Assembly: GCA_964426875.1 (NCBI GenBank)
Contig: CAYRSB010000004.1
Span: 45,086 to 109,085, forward strand
Origin: Caldatribacterium sp964426875
GTDB taxonomy: Bacteria; Atribacterota; Atribacteria; Atribacterales; Caldatribacteriaceae
Direction of reading: 5' to 3'
DNA: 64,000 bases
Of this stretch, positions 53,443 through 63,229 are shown piece by piece. Positions within the stretch are counted from its first letter, which is position 1. Every line of letters starts with the position of its first letter. A program made the position numbers and the translations under genes. The notes beneath the pieces were generated by a model. That model had not been told where the DNA came from, ran no database searches, and saw only the letters and a list, made by a program, of their open reading frames with translations.

Positions 53443-54987
53443 TCATTCCTCCTCTTTTCTCACCAGCTCAGAAAGCTTCTCCATGAGAGGCCTATTCACT
53501 TCGTAGAGACGGCGAAAGAGCTCATAGTATAGGGCATACTCCTTGTGATTCTCCAAAGAGGGCTCCACGATTTCACGAACACGGACCCAACGGGTTATCT
53601 CCTGTAACCCCGAAAAAAACCCAATGCCCACTCCCGCCATGAAGGCATCACCGTAACTGGCCCCTATTTGAGGTTCGGAAACGACGAGGGGCATGTTCGC
53701 AATATCGGCGATGATGCGCATCCAAATGGTATTCTTCGTGCCCCCACCCACCGCAAAAACACGTTTGGGGCACACCCCTTCTTCACGCATGGCCTCGAGA
53801 TTGTGGCGAATGCCGAAACCCACGCTCTCAAGAATGGCCCGGTACACATCACCCCGAGCATGCTCCAAACGCAGCCCAAAGAGCATCCCTACCGCCTGGG
53901 GATCGCGAAGAGGTGTCCGCTCGCCGGCAAAGTACGGCAAAGCAATGAGACCTCTTGCCCCTATTGTCGATTGAGATGCAAGTCTGGCCAGGGCTTCATA
54001 GGCCGTCTCCCGACCCTCTTTTCCCCCCTCCACCTCAAGAGGGGCAAAGTGGTCTCGAAACCACTTGGTCAGACTCCCGCCGGTGGACATACCCCCAAGG
54101 AAGGCGAAAGTGTCGTTCTCAAGGAAGGGAGCACTCCAGAAACGTCTTGTCTTCACAAGCTCTTGAACCTTCACGATGAAGAAGACACTGCTTCCCAACA
54201 TGAGCATCATGTCCCCAAAGTCCCGCACACCCACACTCACCGACTCCGCCGCAGCATCTGCAGTGCCGGCAACAACTGGTGTTCCCTCGGCTAAGCCCGT
54301 TTCCTGGGCTGCCTCTCTTTTGACCTTCCCCACCACCTCGACACTCCAATACACTTGGGGAAGTCTATTCGAAGGAGTGATGTATTCCGCCAGATCTTCC
54401 CGCCACAAGAAGCGCTCCAGATCGAAAAGGGGAGCAAAACTTGCAGCGGTGTAGATGTCGATACTGGGAATTCCCGTGAGCTTGTAGACCAGATACCCCT
54501 GACTGGTGAGAAACCAACGCGCTCTCCTATAGACCTCGGGCTCATTGTTTCTGATCCATAGAATCTTTGGGCCGGCGGTCTGCGAATCGAGGTACACACC
54601 ACACCGCTTGAAAATGTTTTCCCTTCCCAAGAGTCCTTCAAGATAGGCAATCTCCTGTGTAGCTCGGGTATCGATGCCGTAGAGGATTGCCCGACGCAAG
54701 GGTTTGCCTTCTTCGTCCACCGGTAGCACACAGGGACCGATACCACTTGTTCCTATGCTGAGAATGGACCGCGGGTCTATACCCGTCTGGGCAAGAAGGG
54801 AACGAACGATGACTACAAAGTCGTGCCACCACACACCCTCAGCGTCATGCTCGAAATGCCCCGGGCGAGGCATATCGACCTCATGAGAGGTAACCGCACT
54901 GGCTACAATGTGGCCCACCTCATCCACCAAAACTCCTTTGGATGAATACGTGCCGATGTCCACCCCTAAAAGGTAACCCTTTCCCAT
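53443..54987 (-). CDS. FGGY family carbohydrate kinase
   Basis: A 514-residue sugar kinase distinct from the one at 35.2 kb. Motifs are GVDIGTYSSKGVLVDE, SIGTSGIGPCVLPV, the hinge region GTADAAAESVSVGV and the C-terminal FAVGGGTKNTIWMRI. It likely phosphorylates the sugar imported by the ABC system in the same operon. Its start is ATG; the stop is 5 nt before the BtpA start codon. Confidence 0.88.
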   Translation of the reverse strand: MGKGYLLGVDIGTYSSKGVLVDEVGHIVASAVTSHEVDMPRPGHFEHDAEGVWWHDFVVIVRSLLAQTGIDPRSILSIGTSGIGPCVLPVDEEGKPLRRAILYGIDTRATQEIAYLEGLLGRENIFKRCGVYLDSQTAGPKILWIRNNEPEVYRRARWFLTSQGYLVYKLTGIPSIDIYTAASFAPLFDLERFLWREDLAEYITPSNRLPQVYWSVEVVGKVKREAAQETGLAEGTPVVAGTADAAAESVSVGVRDFGDMMLMLGSSVFFIVKVQELVKTRRFWSAPFLENDTFAFLGGMSTGGSLTKWFRDHFAPLEVEGGKEGRETAYEALARLASQSTIGARGLIALPYFAGERTPLRDPQAVGMLFGLRLEHARGDVYRAILESVGFGIRHNLEAMREEGVCPKRVFAVGGGTKNTIWMRIIADIANMPLVVSEPQIGASYGDAFMAGVGIGFFSGLQEITRWVRVREIVEPSLENHKEYALYYELFRRLYEVNRPLMEKLSELVRKEEE

Positions 54988-55000
54988 GCCACCCTTCCCC

Positions 55001-56068
55001 TCAGAGGATCATCTTACCATTCTTGAAGATGAGGACCCCATCAAGGTATACCTCGCCTTCTCGCCTTAAGTCCTTCACCAGGTCCCAGTGGATTGCAGAG
55101 GTATTGATTCCTCCTGTTTGGGGATATGCCCTCCCCAAGGCAATGTGAACGGTACCGTCGATCTTCTCGTCAAAGAGAATGTCCTTCGAGAAATGGACAA
55201 TCTTGGGATTCGTTCCGAAGGCAAATTCCCCGATGCGACTGGCCCCGGAATCGGTCCGGAGAACGGACCACAGGAAATCCTCGTTGGCAGAAGCCAGAGC
55301 CTCAACGAGTTCTCCCCTCTCCCAGCGAAGGAAAATATCCTCTACCAGCCTTCCCCCAAGAACTCCAGGAAAATCGAAGGTAATGTAGCCGTCGACACTC
55401 TCCTCCACCGGGGCAGTCATAATTTCCCCATCAGGCATGTTAATCTTACCATCGCACACCAGCCACTTCCTGCCCTCCACTGAAAAGCGAAGGTCTGTGC
55501 CCTGGCCTACCACCCGTACCATCCTACCGCTACTTAAAGCATCCGCCCAAAAGTGCCATTGTCTGCTCAGGGCAGACCAGTCAAGGAAACACGCCTGGAA
55601 GAACATGTCGCAGAGTGTCTCCTCATCCACTCCCGCCTGCTGGGCCATGAGGGCATTCGGAACCCGGACAAGGCACCAGCGAGTCTTCTCCCAGCGCATG
55701 GCAGAGAGCTTTCCCAAGGTGTGTCTGAACTTTGAGAGCCGCTCACTCGGTATATCCCAGAAAAGACTCAGATTGTGCGCCCCGCGCAGCCCAAAGTACA
55801 CATCGGCCCACTCCATGCCGTACGCCTCAAGTTCAGGCACCCAGCTTATATGCTCCTCACTCCCATACTTCAGGAGAATGCGGTTGAGATTTTCGGAAAG
55901 GAATTGGACCTGAGGGTAGGCCCTAACCTTTACGCATGCTTCATACACCGCACAGACCAGGGGGAAGGTCTCCACCTCGCCCATGGCAATCAGGACTTTT
56001 TCTTTCGGTTGCACACCTGTTGAGTATTCCACAAGGATTTGCCCCAGCTTTTTCCAGGGTTCGTCCAA
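55001..56068 (-). CDS. M29-like (aminopeptidase T family) protein
   Basis: A 355-residue protein of the M29 family of thermophilic metalloproteases. The C-terminal motifs GEFAFGTNPKIV and IALGRAYPQTGGINTSAIHWDLV contain the metal-binding Glu, His and Asp pattern of the family. A TTG start at 56068 is the first plausible one. Inside a sugar operon its role is unclear; relatives of this shape sometimes accompany BtpA genes. Confidence 0.8.
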   Translation of the reverse strand: MDEPWKKLGQILVEYSTGVQPKEKVLIAMGEVETFPLVCAVYEACVKVRAYPQVQFLSENLNRILLKYGSEEHISWVPELEAYGMEWADVYFGLRGAHNLSLFWDIPSERLSKFRHTLGKLSAMRWEKTRWCLVRVPNALMAQQAGVDEETLCDMFFQACFLDWSALSRQWHFWADALSSGRMVRVVGQGTDLRFSVEGRKWLVCDGKINMPDGEIMTAPVEESVDGYITFDFPGVLGGRLVEDIFLRWERGELVEALASANEDFLWSVLRTDSGASRIGEFAFGTNPKIVHFSKDILFDEKIDGTVHIALGRAYPQTGGINTSAIHWDLVKDLRREGEVYLDGVLIFKNGKMIL

Positions 56069-56076
56069 GGCCTGTC

Positions 56077-57084
56077 TTACCCCCTTCTCCGCAAGGAACC
56101 CACCAGCTGATTCACGACAAGGAAGGCGATAAAAATAGCCCCCCAGGAGAAATCCTTAAAGAAGGCGCTTCCCCTCACTCCTGAGAGAACCATCTGAAAA
56201 CCGGTGGAGAGGACCTGGAGGATAAGAGTGGCAAGGAACACTCCCAGAACACTCCCAAAGCCTGGAGATGTTCCTCCCAAAACGGAGATGAGGAGCGTAA
56301 GGAGGATATAGGTCCTCGTTCCGTACTCGTACGCCACGGAATTGGTACGACTCATGATGATGATTCCCGCAACGGCTCCCAGAAGACCGCTTACAGCATA
56401 CACCTTGAGAATGACGAGTGCATTACGGATACCCGAAAATTTGGCCGCGAGGTAGTTCGTCCCCACCATGCGAACTTGAAAGCCGAAGGAAGTGTGTTCA
56501 AGAACAAGATGGATCACCACACTAACACCGATAAGAAGGAGAAAAGAAACGGGAACACCACCCACTACTCCATGGCCGATAAGGGATAACTCTTCCGGAA
56601 ACCCAGCGAGACTTTTCCCTCCAGTGATTACCACCGAAATTCCCCGATACAAGGTCAAAGTAGCAAGAGTAACGAGAATGGGGGGTGCGCCCACATATCC
56701 AATCAAAAAGCCATTGAGGACCCCACACAGAAACCCCATTGCCAGAGCAATGACTATTCCCGCCCCTACCGAAAGGGCAGTGCTTCCGATAAAAAGCGGA
56801 GCCACCCGCAGAAGAAAAAGCCCCGTCATAAGAGCGGAGAGATTGGCTGTATCGTTGATGGAGAGATTTACTCCTCCCACAATCATGGCCAGTGCCATTC
56901 CAAGCCCCATGAATCCAATCTCCGGACACTGAAAGGCTATGGAGCTGATACTGAGGGGTGTAAAGAATCGTCGTTCTGCAACGCCAAAAAGAACGATGAT
57001 CCCTACAAGTAGGACAAGGAGAAGGACAACTCGGTCGCCGAGTCTCAGTCTTACAAGCTTTTTCCCTAAAGCGATGTGTTCCAT
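56077..57084 (-). CDS. Ribose-type ABC transporter permease (first)
   Basis: A 335-residue permease of the RbsC/BPD_transp_2 family with about nine or ten helices (ILRVLVL-like segments, GGVNLSINDTANLSALMTG, LPFELVTGLGGTSPGFG-like loop here LISVLGGTSPGFGSVLG). I chose the ATG at 57084 with GAGGTGGGAAGA before it; the GTG at 57093 lies within the Shine-Dalgarno. It forms the membrane channel with its neighbour. Confidence 0.88.
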   Translation of the reverse strand: MEHIALGKKLVRLRLGDRVVLLLVLLVGIIVLFGVAERRFFTPLSISSIAFQCPEIGFMGLGMALAMIVGGVNLSINDTANLSALMTGLFLLRVAPLFIGSTALSVGAGIVIALAMGFLCGVLNGFLIGYVGAPPILVTLATLTLYRGISVVITGGKSLAGFPEELSLIGHGVVGGVPVSFLLLIGVSVVIHLVLEHTSFGFQVRMVGTNYLAAKFSGIRNALVILKVYAVSGLLGAVAGIIIMSRTNSVAYEYGTRTYILLTLLISVLGGTSPGFGSVLGVFLATLILQVLSTGFQMVLSGVRGSAFFKDFSWGAIFIAFLVVNQLVGSLRRRG

Positions 57085-57094
57085 TCTTCCCACC

Positions 57095-58090
57095 TCAGAG
57101 GGCGACCTGCTTCTTGTATCCTCGCCGCTTCTCCATGAGAACAGGAATGGAAATGAAGACGATCAGAACAAGACCCGTCACCATCCGCTGCCACTCGGCC
57201 GAAACACCCATAAAGATCAACCCTCGGGCGAGCACTTGAATGAGGAAAACCCCCAGGATGGTCCCAAGAACCGTTCCTTGACCACCGGTTATGGCTGCTC
57301 CTCCAAGCACCACGGCAGCAATGACATCAAGGTCCTGCCCCATGAAGAGAACGGGGTTAAAAGAACGACTGTACGCATTCTGCACAACCCCTGCAATCGC
57401 GGCAAGAGCGCCACTGCAGGCCAGGGCAAGTGCGGTAATACGTCGCACATCAAAACCTGCTCGAATCGCCGCCTCCCTGTTCCCCCCCATGGCATACAAA
57501 CCTCGACCAAAAGCGGTGTAATTGAGAAGCCAGAAGATGAAGAGAGTGATTACCGCAAGGTAGAGTACCGACACATGTAATCCTGACTCCCCAGCGATGG
57601 GGTCCTTTACCCGGAAAAGGAATCGAGAGTAGTATCCTACCAATCCTTTGGGAAGTTTGAAGTTGATGTTACGACCCAAGAAGAAGAGGGTAAACCCATA
57701 CCAGAGGGTCTGATACCCCAGGGATACATAGAAAACGGGGAGCTGGAACCGGGTGGAAATGACCCCCATGAGAAAGCCGATTCCAAATCCCAAGCTCGTG
57801 GCCAAAAGAAGGTAGAAGAGAATTCCTCCTTCATAATGGAGGCGGAGAAAGAGCATGTGTGTCGTATAGGAAGTCATCGCGGCAATGGCCACGAAGGAAA
57901 TGTCCACATTCCCAGAGACGAGAACCATAAGTACCCCAAGGGCCATGATACAGTAGACAATGGAGCCGCGGATGAGGTCAAAAAGAGTAGCCGCCGAAAA
58001 GAAGAGCGGGTTTCGAACACCAATGATCATCGAAATGAGAATGAGAATTACAAAGACTACGAATTCCCGTGAGCGGAGGATTCCTCTCAT
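57095..58090 (-). CDS. Ribose-type ABC transporter permease (second)
   Basis: A 331-residue RbsC-type permease with about nine helices, including MALGVLMVLVSGNVDISFVA and the loop VLGGAAITGGQGTVLGTILG. It pairs with the other permease to form a heterodimer, as in AI-2 or xylose-type importers. Its start ATG lies 3 nt after the stop of the ATPase gene. Confidence 0.88.
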   Translation of the reverse strand: MRGILRSREFVVFVILILISMIIGVRNPLFFSAATLFDLIRGSIVYCIMALGVLMVLVSGNVDISFVAIAAMTSYTTHMLFLRLHYEGGILFYLLLATSLGFGIGFLMGVISTRFQLPVFYVSLGYQTLWYGFTLFFLGRNINFKLPKGLVGYYSRFLFRVKDPIAGESGLHVSVLYLAVITLFIFWLLNYTAFGRGLYAMGGNREAAIRAGFDVRRITALALACSGALAAIAGVVQNAYSRSFNPVLFMGQDLDVIAAVVLGGAAITGGQGTVLGTILGVFLIQVLARGLIFMGVSAEWQRMVTGLVLIVFISIPVLMEKRRGYKKQVAL

Positions 58091-58093
58091 ATT

Positions 58094-59590
58094 TCACTCC
58101 CCAGCCACAAGATGTCGGTACAATTCCTCCTCGTTGATTGCTTCCCGGAGGAACTCTCGTACCACTCTTCCCTGCTTCATCAACAGGATACGACGGCACG
58201 TAGCCAAAAGTTCAGGAATATCGTCAGAAATGAGGACGACTCCCATCCCCTCCTGGGCCAGATTACGAATAAGCTCATGGATGTACGCCTTTGAGCCCAC
58301 GTCTACTCCCACCGTCGGACCGTTAAGGATGAGAATTTTGGGGCGTCTGGCCAACCACTTTGCAAGCACAATCCGCTGTTGGTTTCCTCCCGAGAGGCTA
58401 CCTACCGGGCTCTCCAAGGAGGCGGTTTTCACTTCGAGTCGTTCTACCCATTCCTGAGCTAAGCTTGTCTTTTTTCTCACATCAACAATTCCCCACCGAC
58501 GGGACAAGTTATCAAGAACGCAAACTGCAACGTTATTGACAATTGACTGAAGAAGGAAAAGGCCCTCGTTCACCCGGTCCTCGGGTACATATCCGATCCC
58601 CAAGACCATGGCATCTTGAATACTCCTTATGGAGACCTTTCTTCCCTCTAAGAAAATCTCCCCTGTTTCGGCCGGCAACTCGCCGAAAAGAGAACGGGCG
58701 AGCTCCGTTCTCCCCGAACCAAGGAGACCCGTGATGCCGAGAACCTCCCCCCGATGCAGGGTGAATGACACATCGGCAAAACTGTGGGTAAGTGTGAGGT
58801 GTCGTACCTCAAGGAGAGGGGAACCTTTTGCCTCCGCCCCATAGGCGTGAAAGGCCTCACCGATGTGCCTACCAGTCATATAGTACTCTATGGTCTGGAT
58901 GTCGAGGTTTTGAGCCTCCTCATCAAGGACTTTCCTGCCATCACGAAAAACCAGGATGCGGTCAGAGACGGCCTTCACCTCGTTCAGTTTGTGGCTTACA
59001 AAGAGGATCGAAATACCCTGTCTCTTGAGTTCGTTGATGATTTGGAAGAGTTGCTGGACCTCACGCCAGGTAAGAGCAGTAGTAGGTTCATCCATGATGA
59101 TAAGCCGGGCTTCTTCAAGGAGGGCACGAGCTATAGCGATGATTTGTCGATCGGCGGTAGAGAGTTCGCCGACAGGAACCTCAAGGGGAATATCGACACC
59201 GATACGGAAGAGGGCCTCTTCGGCCCTCTTCCGCACCTCTTTCCAGTCGACAACGTTCTTCCCCTGGGCGATGACCCGGTTGATACCGATATTCTCGGCA
59301 ACGGTGAGGTTGGGGAAGAGGAGAAAGTCCTGGTAGATAACCTGGATTCCTTCTCGGATGGCAACAATGGGTGTGAGTCTTTTGTAGTGATGTTGACCGA
59401 TGTAGACATCACCCCCGTCGGGCTCATATACCCCGGCGATAATCTTGATCATGGTGGACTTTCCCGAACCATTCTCCCCCACAAGGCCCAAAACTTCCCC
59501 CTGTCTTATGGCAAAACTTACGTCAGAGAGAGCCTGGACGCCTGAAAAGCGCTTGCTTATGTGTTCGACACGAAGGAATTCCTCACCCAT
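58094..59590 (-). CDS. Double-domain sugar ABC transporter ATPase
   Basis: A 498-residue RbsA/MglA-type ATPase with two nucleotide-binding domains. The first has Walker A GENGSGKST, the ELSTADRQIIAIARAL signature and LIIMDEPTTAL. The second has GLLGSGRTE and LSGGNQQRIVLAKWLARRP. This is the usual form for pentose/ribose importers. It overlaps nothing but lies 3 nt before permease 2. Confidence 0.92.
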   Translation of the reverse strand: MGEEFLRVEHISKRFSGVQALSDVSFAIRQGEVLGLVGENGSGKSTMIKIIAGVYEPDGGDVYIGQHHYKRLTPIVAIREGIQVIYQDFLLFPNLTVAENIGINRVIAQGKNVVDWKEVRKRAEEALFRIGVDIPLEVPVGELSTADRQIIAIARALLEEARLIIMDEPTTALTWREVQQLFQIINELKRQGISILFVSHKLNEVKAVSDRILVFRDGRKVLDEEAQNLDIQTIEYYMTGRHIGEAFHAYGAEAKGSPLLEVRHLTLTHSFADVSFTLHRGEVLGITGLLGSGRTELARSLFGELPAETGEIFLEGRKVSIRSIQDAMVLGIGYVPEDRVNEGLFLLQSIVNNVAVCVLDNLSRRWGIVDVRKKTSLAQEWVERLEVKTASLESPVGSLSGGNQQRIVLAKWLARRPKILILNGPTVGVDVGSKAYIHELIRNLAQEGMGVVLISDDIPELLATCRRILLMKQGRVVREFLREAINEEELYRHLVAGE

Positions 59591-59631
59591 CCCTGTGTGA
59601 TCCCCAGATCGAGCTTTTGCCCGGCCCTTTC

Positions 59632-60630
59632 TTAGAATGGATACTGGTCCATATTAGAGGCGTCCATCTTAATCCAGCCCTTACCGTAGATCACCGGGAC
59701 ACCATTCTCGTTGGTAACGATGGTGATGGATTCGTACCCAGGAATGCCGAGATCCGTGCCCTCTTCGATCTTCTCTCCCTTGAGTACCTTATAGGCTACA
59801 ACATTCGCTGCGTACCCGGCAGTGGCCGGATCCCAGGCCATGGCCAAGTCCACTGCTCCGGTTTTCAGGAGTTCCCCGGCGTAGGAGGGGATGCTTGTGC
59901 CCACTACCACGGTTTTGTCGGAGAGGCCCATTTCCTCAAACACCCGTCCGGCTCCGACAACATCAAGGGCAGAAGCCCCCATGACACCTACAAGGTCTGG
60001 ATGGGCCTTGAGAAGGTCTTTGACGGTGTTGTAGACTACTTCCTGATCTTCCTTGCTCTCATATTTTCCAATGCACTCCATGTTCGGATAGTGTTCCTTT
60101 TGATACGCTAAAGCAGCATCCATCCATTCATTATGGGAAGCATTGGTGAGGGATCCTACAAACTGAACATACTTTCCCTTTTCACCCATCCGAGCGGCCA
60201 ATTCCCGCATCATCTCTTCTCCATACGCTTTGTTATCGAAGGCCTCAAGGTCGTAGTGTGCGTTCTTTACAAAGGAAGCCTCATGGGTTACCACCACGAT
60301 TCCTGCATCCATCGCCTTCTTCTGGACCGGTTCATGCTCCTCCACTCCATAGGGAACGTTGACGATGGCATCGACCTTTTGAGCAATGAGATTTTCGATG
60401 ATTGCTACTTGCTGGGCCGAGTCTGCGACTGAAGGTCCTTCCATAAATGCCTTAACGTTGTAATCCTTACCGAATTGAAGAATGCCTTCCTCCATGCGCA
60501 TGAACCAGTTAAAGGCCACCGATTTCACCACAGTGGCAAAGACAAGTTCTTCCTCGGCCATCCCGACACCAAGAAGCAGGAACCCCACGAGAAGGAAACT
60601 CAGAAGCGGTACCCATAACATCTTTTTCAT
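59632..60630 (-). CDS. Ribose-type periplasmic sugar-binding protein
   Basis: A 332-residue binding protein with signal peptide (KKMLWVPLLSFLLVGFLLLGVGMAE). The two-lobe periplasmic-binding-protein-like I pattern has FATVVKSVAFNWFMRM, IIENLIAQKVDAIVNVPYG and VGVMGASALDVVGAG. Sugar is not identified; the neighbours suggest a pentose or related sugar. Its ATG has GGAGGTTTGGAGA upstream. It is the first gene of the eight-gene operon. Confidence 0.92.
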   Translation of the reverse strand: MKKMLWVPLLSFLLVGFLLLGVGMAEEELVFATVVKSVAFNWFMRMEEGILQFGKDYNVKAFMEGPSVADSAQQVAIIENLIAQKVDAIVNVPYGVEEHEPVQKKAMDAGIVVVTHEASFVKNAHYDLEAFDNKAYGEEMMRELAARMGEKGKYVQFVGSLTNASHNEWMDAALAYQKEHYPNMECIGKYESKEDQEVVYNTVKDLLKAHPDLVGVMGASALDVVGAGRVFEEMGLSDKTVVVGTSIPSYAGELLKTGAVDLAMAWDPATAGYAANVVAYKVLKGEKIEEGTDLGIPGYESITIVTNENGVPVIYGKGWIKMDASNMDQYPF

Positions 60631-62043
60631 TCTCCAAACCTCCTATCGTTTGTATTGTTTTTCCTCCACTACCAAGAATCACTGTAACTCCATGAAAAAC
60701 CTTAGGATGTTCTTGCTTTGTGCCTCACCTCCTTCACTTTGCAGGGAAAATCTATGCTCCTTTTATCTTCAGGACTTCTCCAGCCTCCATGGGCGGAGAA
60801 GTCTGTATCACGAACGAACCTGCCCGCTTGCCCCATTATATCTTAAAAGGGAGAGCGAAGGTAGTATCTCGGGAATTAATGCCATGGAAGCACGCACCTT
60901 GAGGGACGAGGGTATCCTAACAGTACACCTACTCGGGGTGGAAGGCGAAAAAGCCTGGATGAAATGAGAGGGAAGGATCCTCCACAAGCTTGGAGCCCTG
61001 CAAGAGTTTCTCTCCGGCTGCAAAGACAAGCTCCTTTTGACCGTGAAGACCGTGGGTAGTTGACACTCCTCGCGGGCGAGATCGAAGAAATAAATAGTTT
61101 ACACTCAATTTTCTCAACGTATTCAAGGCCAAGCTTGTGGTTGCACCAACAATCTTGTGTCATACATGTCAACTCTCCTCTTTTGCTGTACTGTTTCACC
61201 CCTGAAGCTCAAGAGTCCTCCCTCAAGAGAGCAATGAGGGAGTACTCTCCTGGCACACTTCTCGTTCCGTTCTCTACCGACAAGGAAGAAGGGCTTCTCC
61301 TTTACTTTAGGATTGGGGGAGACTCTTTGGCTCTGCTTTTCCTTTTCGCTTCCTTGATGGAGCACTTTTCAGGTATTGGGAGTACGAATGGAGCTCTGAA
61401 AAACTTGGGTAGAGGAGATGGATGGTGAGGGAGGGAGGGATGGGGTACCATTTGGTGAGTGGTTGTCTTTGCCACTCTTCCCTCTTCTCCTTGACTAAAC
61501 TCCTCATCCGGGAAAATCCATCCCGGAGAGTGTCTCTCCTTGAAAAGGGCTCTTCACTGTGCGGGCAGTCTCTGGTGGAATACCTGTCTCTACCACAGAG
61601 CCAAAATGAGTGCATTCAGAAAGGAGAGGATTGGCTTGTAGGATTCCAAAAAGAGGGGATGGAACCCCTTTTTCCTGTTCTCAGAATGGCGAGGTCTTCG
61701 ATTTTCCTCATCAGGGCTTCAAGACCCAATCTTTCTTCTCTCCCAGGAAGGCTTCTTGTTCCAGGGAAGTAAATGATCGCTTCCAAGATTTCCTTGACTC
61801 TCTTTTTGATTTTTTCCTAAAGGAATGCCCCGAGTGAGTTATGTCCGTCATAGTGTGTGGAAAAGGTGGGATAAGGGAGTAGGAAAGGCCACCTTCCTTC
61901 TGGAAATAAAGGGTAAGCAAACAACCTTACCGGGAGGTGTAGCTCTTCGAAATCCAAATTCTCCGCATCCATACATCCTAATAAATAAGTATCCTCACCA
62001 GGAGGTTATGGAGGATAGCCCAGCATCAGGTCACCGGAGGCAG
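60631..62043. other. Non-coding stretch without a recognised gene
   Basis: About 1.4 kb between the sugar operon start and the IS256 relic. No frame shows a known family or a ribosome site; many short frames on both strands. The first 100 bases hold the operon promoter, with no clear -35/-10 pair. The rest may be remains of an old insertion or gene. Confidence 0.5.
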
Positions 62044-62985
62044 CGATATTTTACAAGAGTTATTTTCACAAGATGATGGTTGGTTGAGCTCGACTGTGGG
62101 GAGTTTGAACCAGATCCTTGAGGCTCAGGTTACCAAGGGCCTAAGGCAAAGCCTTAGGAATGTACCGAAGAGAAAGGGAACACCAGAATGAACACTGAGA
62201 GAAAAAGATGGGATCAAGGTTTGGACAGATTGTCTTTGAGGTCCCCCAAATAGATCTTGGGAACGTTCCCCAGAGATCTCCATGCACCTACCAACGGAGT
62301 GAAGAGTACCCTTTTTGGCCATGGTTCATCCAAAAGGAAGGGGTAAGCTTCTGTCTCAGAACTTGCGGAATGGAACTCCCCACATCCACCGTATCGACCT
62401 CTTGGAAGGGGTTCATTGAAGGGTACGGGGGTGGAATGCCCCCTTCTTTCGGTCGATGCTCCAGAAATCCAGAGAAGAGGGAGGTAGAGTGAGGTCCTCC
62501 CATGTCCTCATGGCAACCAGAGTGAACCAGAATGGATACCAGGAGATCTGAGGACTCATGCTTGGGGCAAGGAGCAGAGGATTTGTGGAAAGAAATCTTC
62601 TCTAAGCCCAAGGAGAGAGGCCTTCAGGGAGTAGATCTTGCACTGAGCGATGACCATAGAGGACTGGTAAAGGTCAAAGAAGTATACTTCCAGGGAGTTC
62701 CCTGGCAACAACTCAACCCATTGTATTCCAAACATCCTGAGATTCACCTCAAACACTCAAGGGGAACTCCACTTCGATGCCCCAGATATGGAGACAACCA
62801 GCTCCTTCTTGAGGAAAAGATAAGTGGCCTTTCCTACCAAACCACCCCAGGCAATAAAGCAACTTGAAGCTCCCTTTGAGAATGTCAGGCAAGAATGGAC
62901 TTAGCAGGGCGCTACCGAAAACAGCTCTGGATTACCAATGGTGTGGAACGACTCAAATCCTCTCAATGCAAACGTGTATACTAGA
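62044..62985 (+). mobile_element. Relic of an IS256 (mutator) family transposase
   Basis: Broken pieces of an IS256-type transposase read in order along the + strand. They are LNQILEAQVTKGLRQSLRNV (62110s), then RYQRSEE-like and CGMELPTSTVSTSWKG (62360-62420), VNQNGY in the frame at 62520s, KERGLQGVDLALSDDHRGLV (62600-62660), and finally RYRKQLWITNGVERL (62910s). The motif GVDLALSDDHRGL matches the DDE-region GVxLVISDDHEGL of the family and TTNGLERLN is near the end. At least four frame changes and stops make it non-functional. No clear terminal inverted repeats were identified. Confidence 0.75.
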
Positions 62986-63205
62986 CTTGAGTGGTTAAAA
63001 AAATCTCCTCTCTCGGTACACCAGATTTCTGAATGGCAAATCCTACCCGTTCCTCGTTGTCATAAAATCCAGCCGTGTCAATATGACGGTACCCCAGAGA
63101 AAGTGCACTCAGAACTGCCTTTTCTCCTTCCTTACCCCGTATGTCCCAGGTGCCAAAACCAATAACCGGGACCTTTACTCCATAGAGTGCAATATATTCC
63201 ACCAC
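62981..63205 (-). pseudogene. Truncated aldo/keto reductase
   Basis: The 74 residues are the N-terminal strand-helix part of an aldo/keto reductase: VIGFGTWDIRGKEG, then SALSLGYRHIDTAGFYDNEERVG with the catalytic Asp and Tyr, and EIFLTTQV. The protein then stops, where family members continue as KVW and 200 more residues. The break point abuts the IS256 relic, so insertion likely removed the rest. It lies 24 nt downstream of the AraD-like gene. Confidence 0.8.
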
Positions 63206-63229
63206 GTTCGTCTCTCAAAGATTTCCAGT

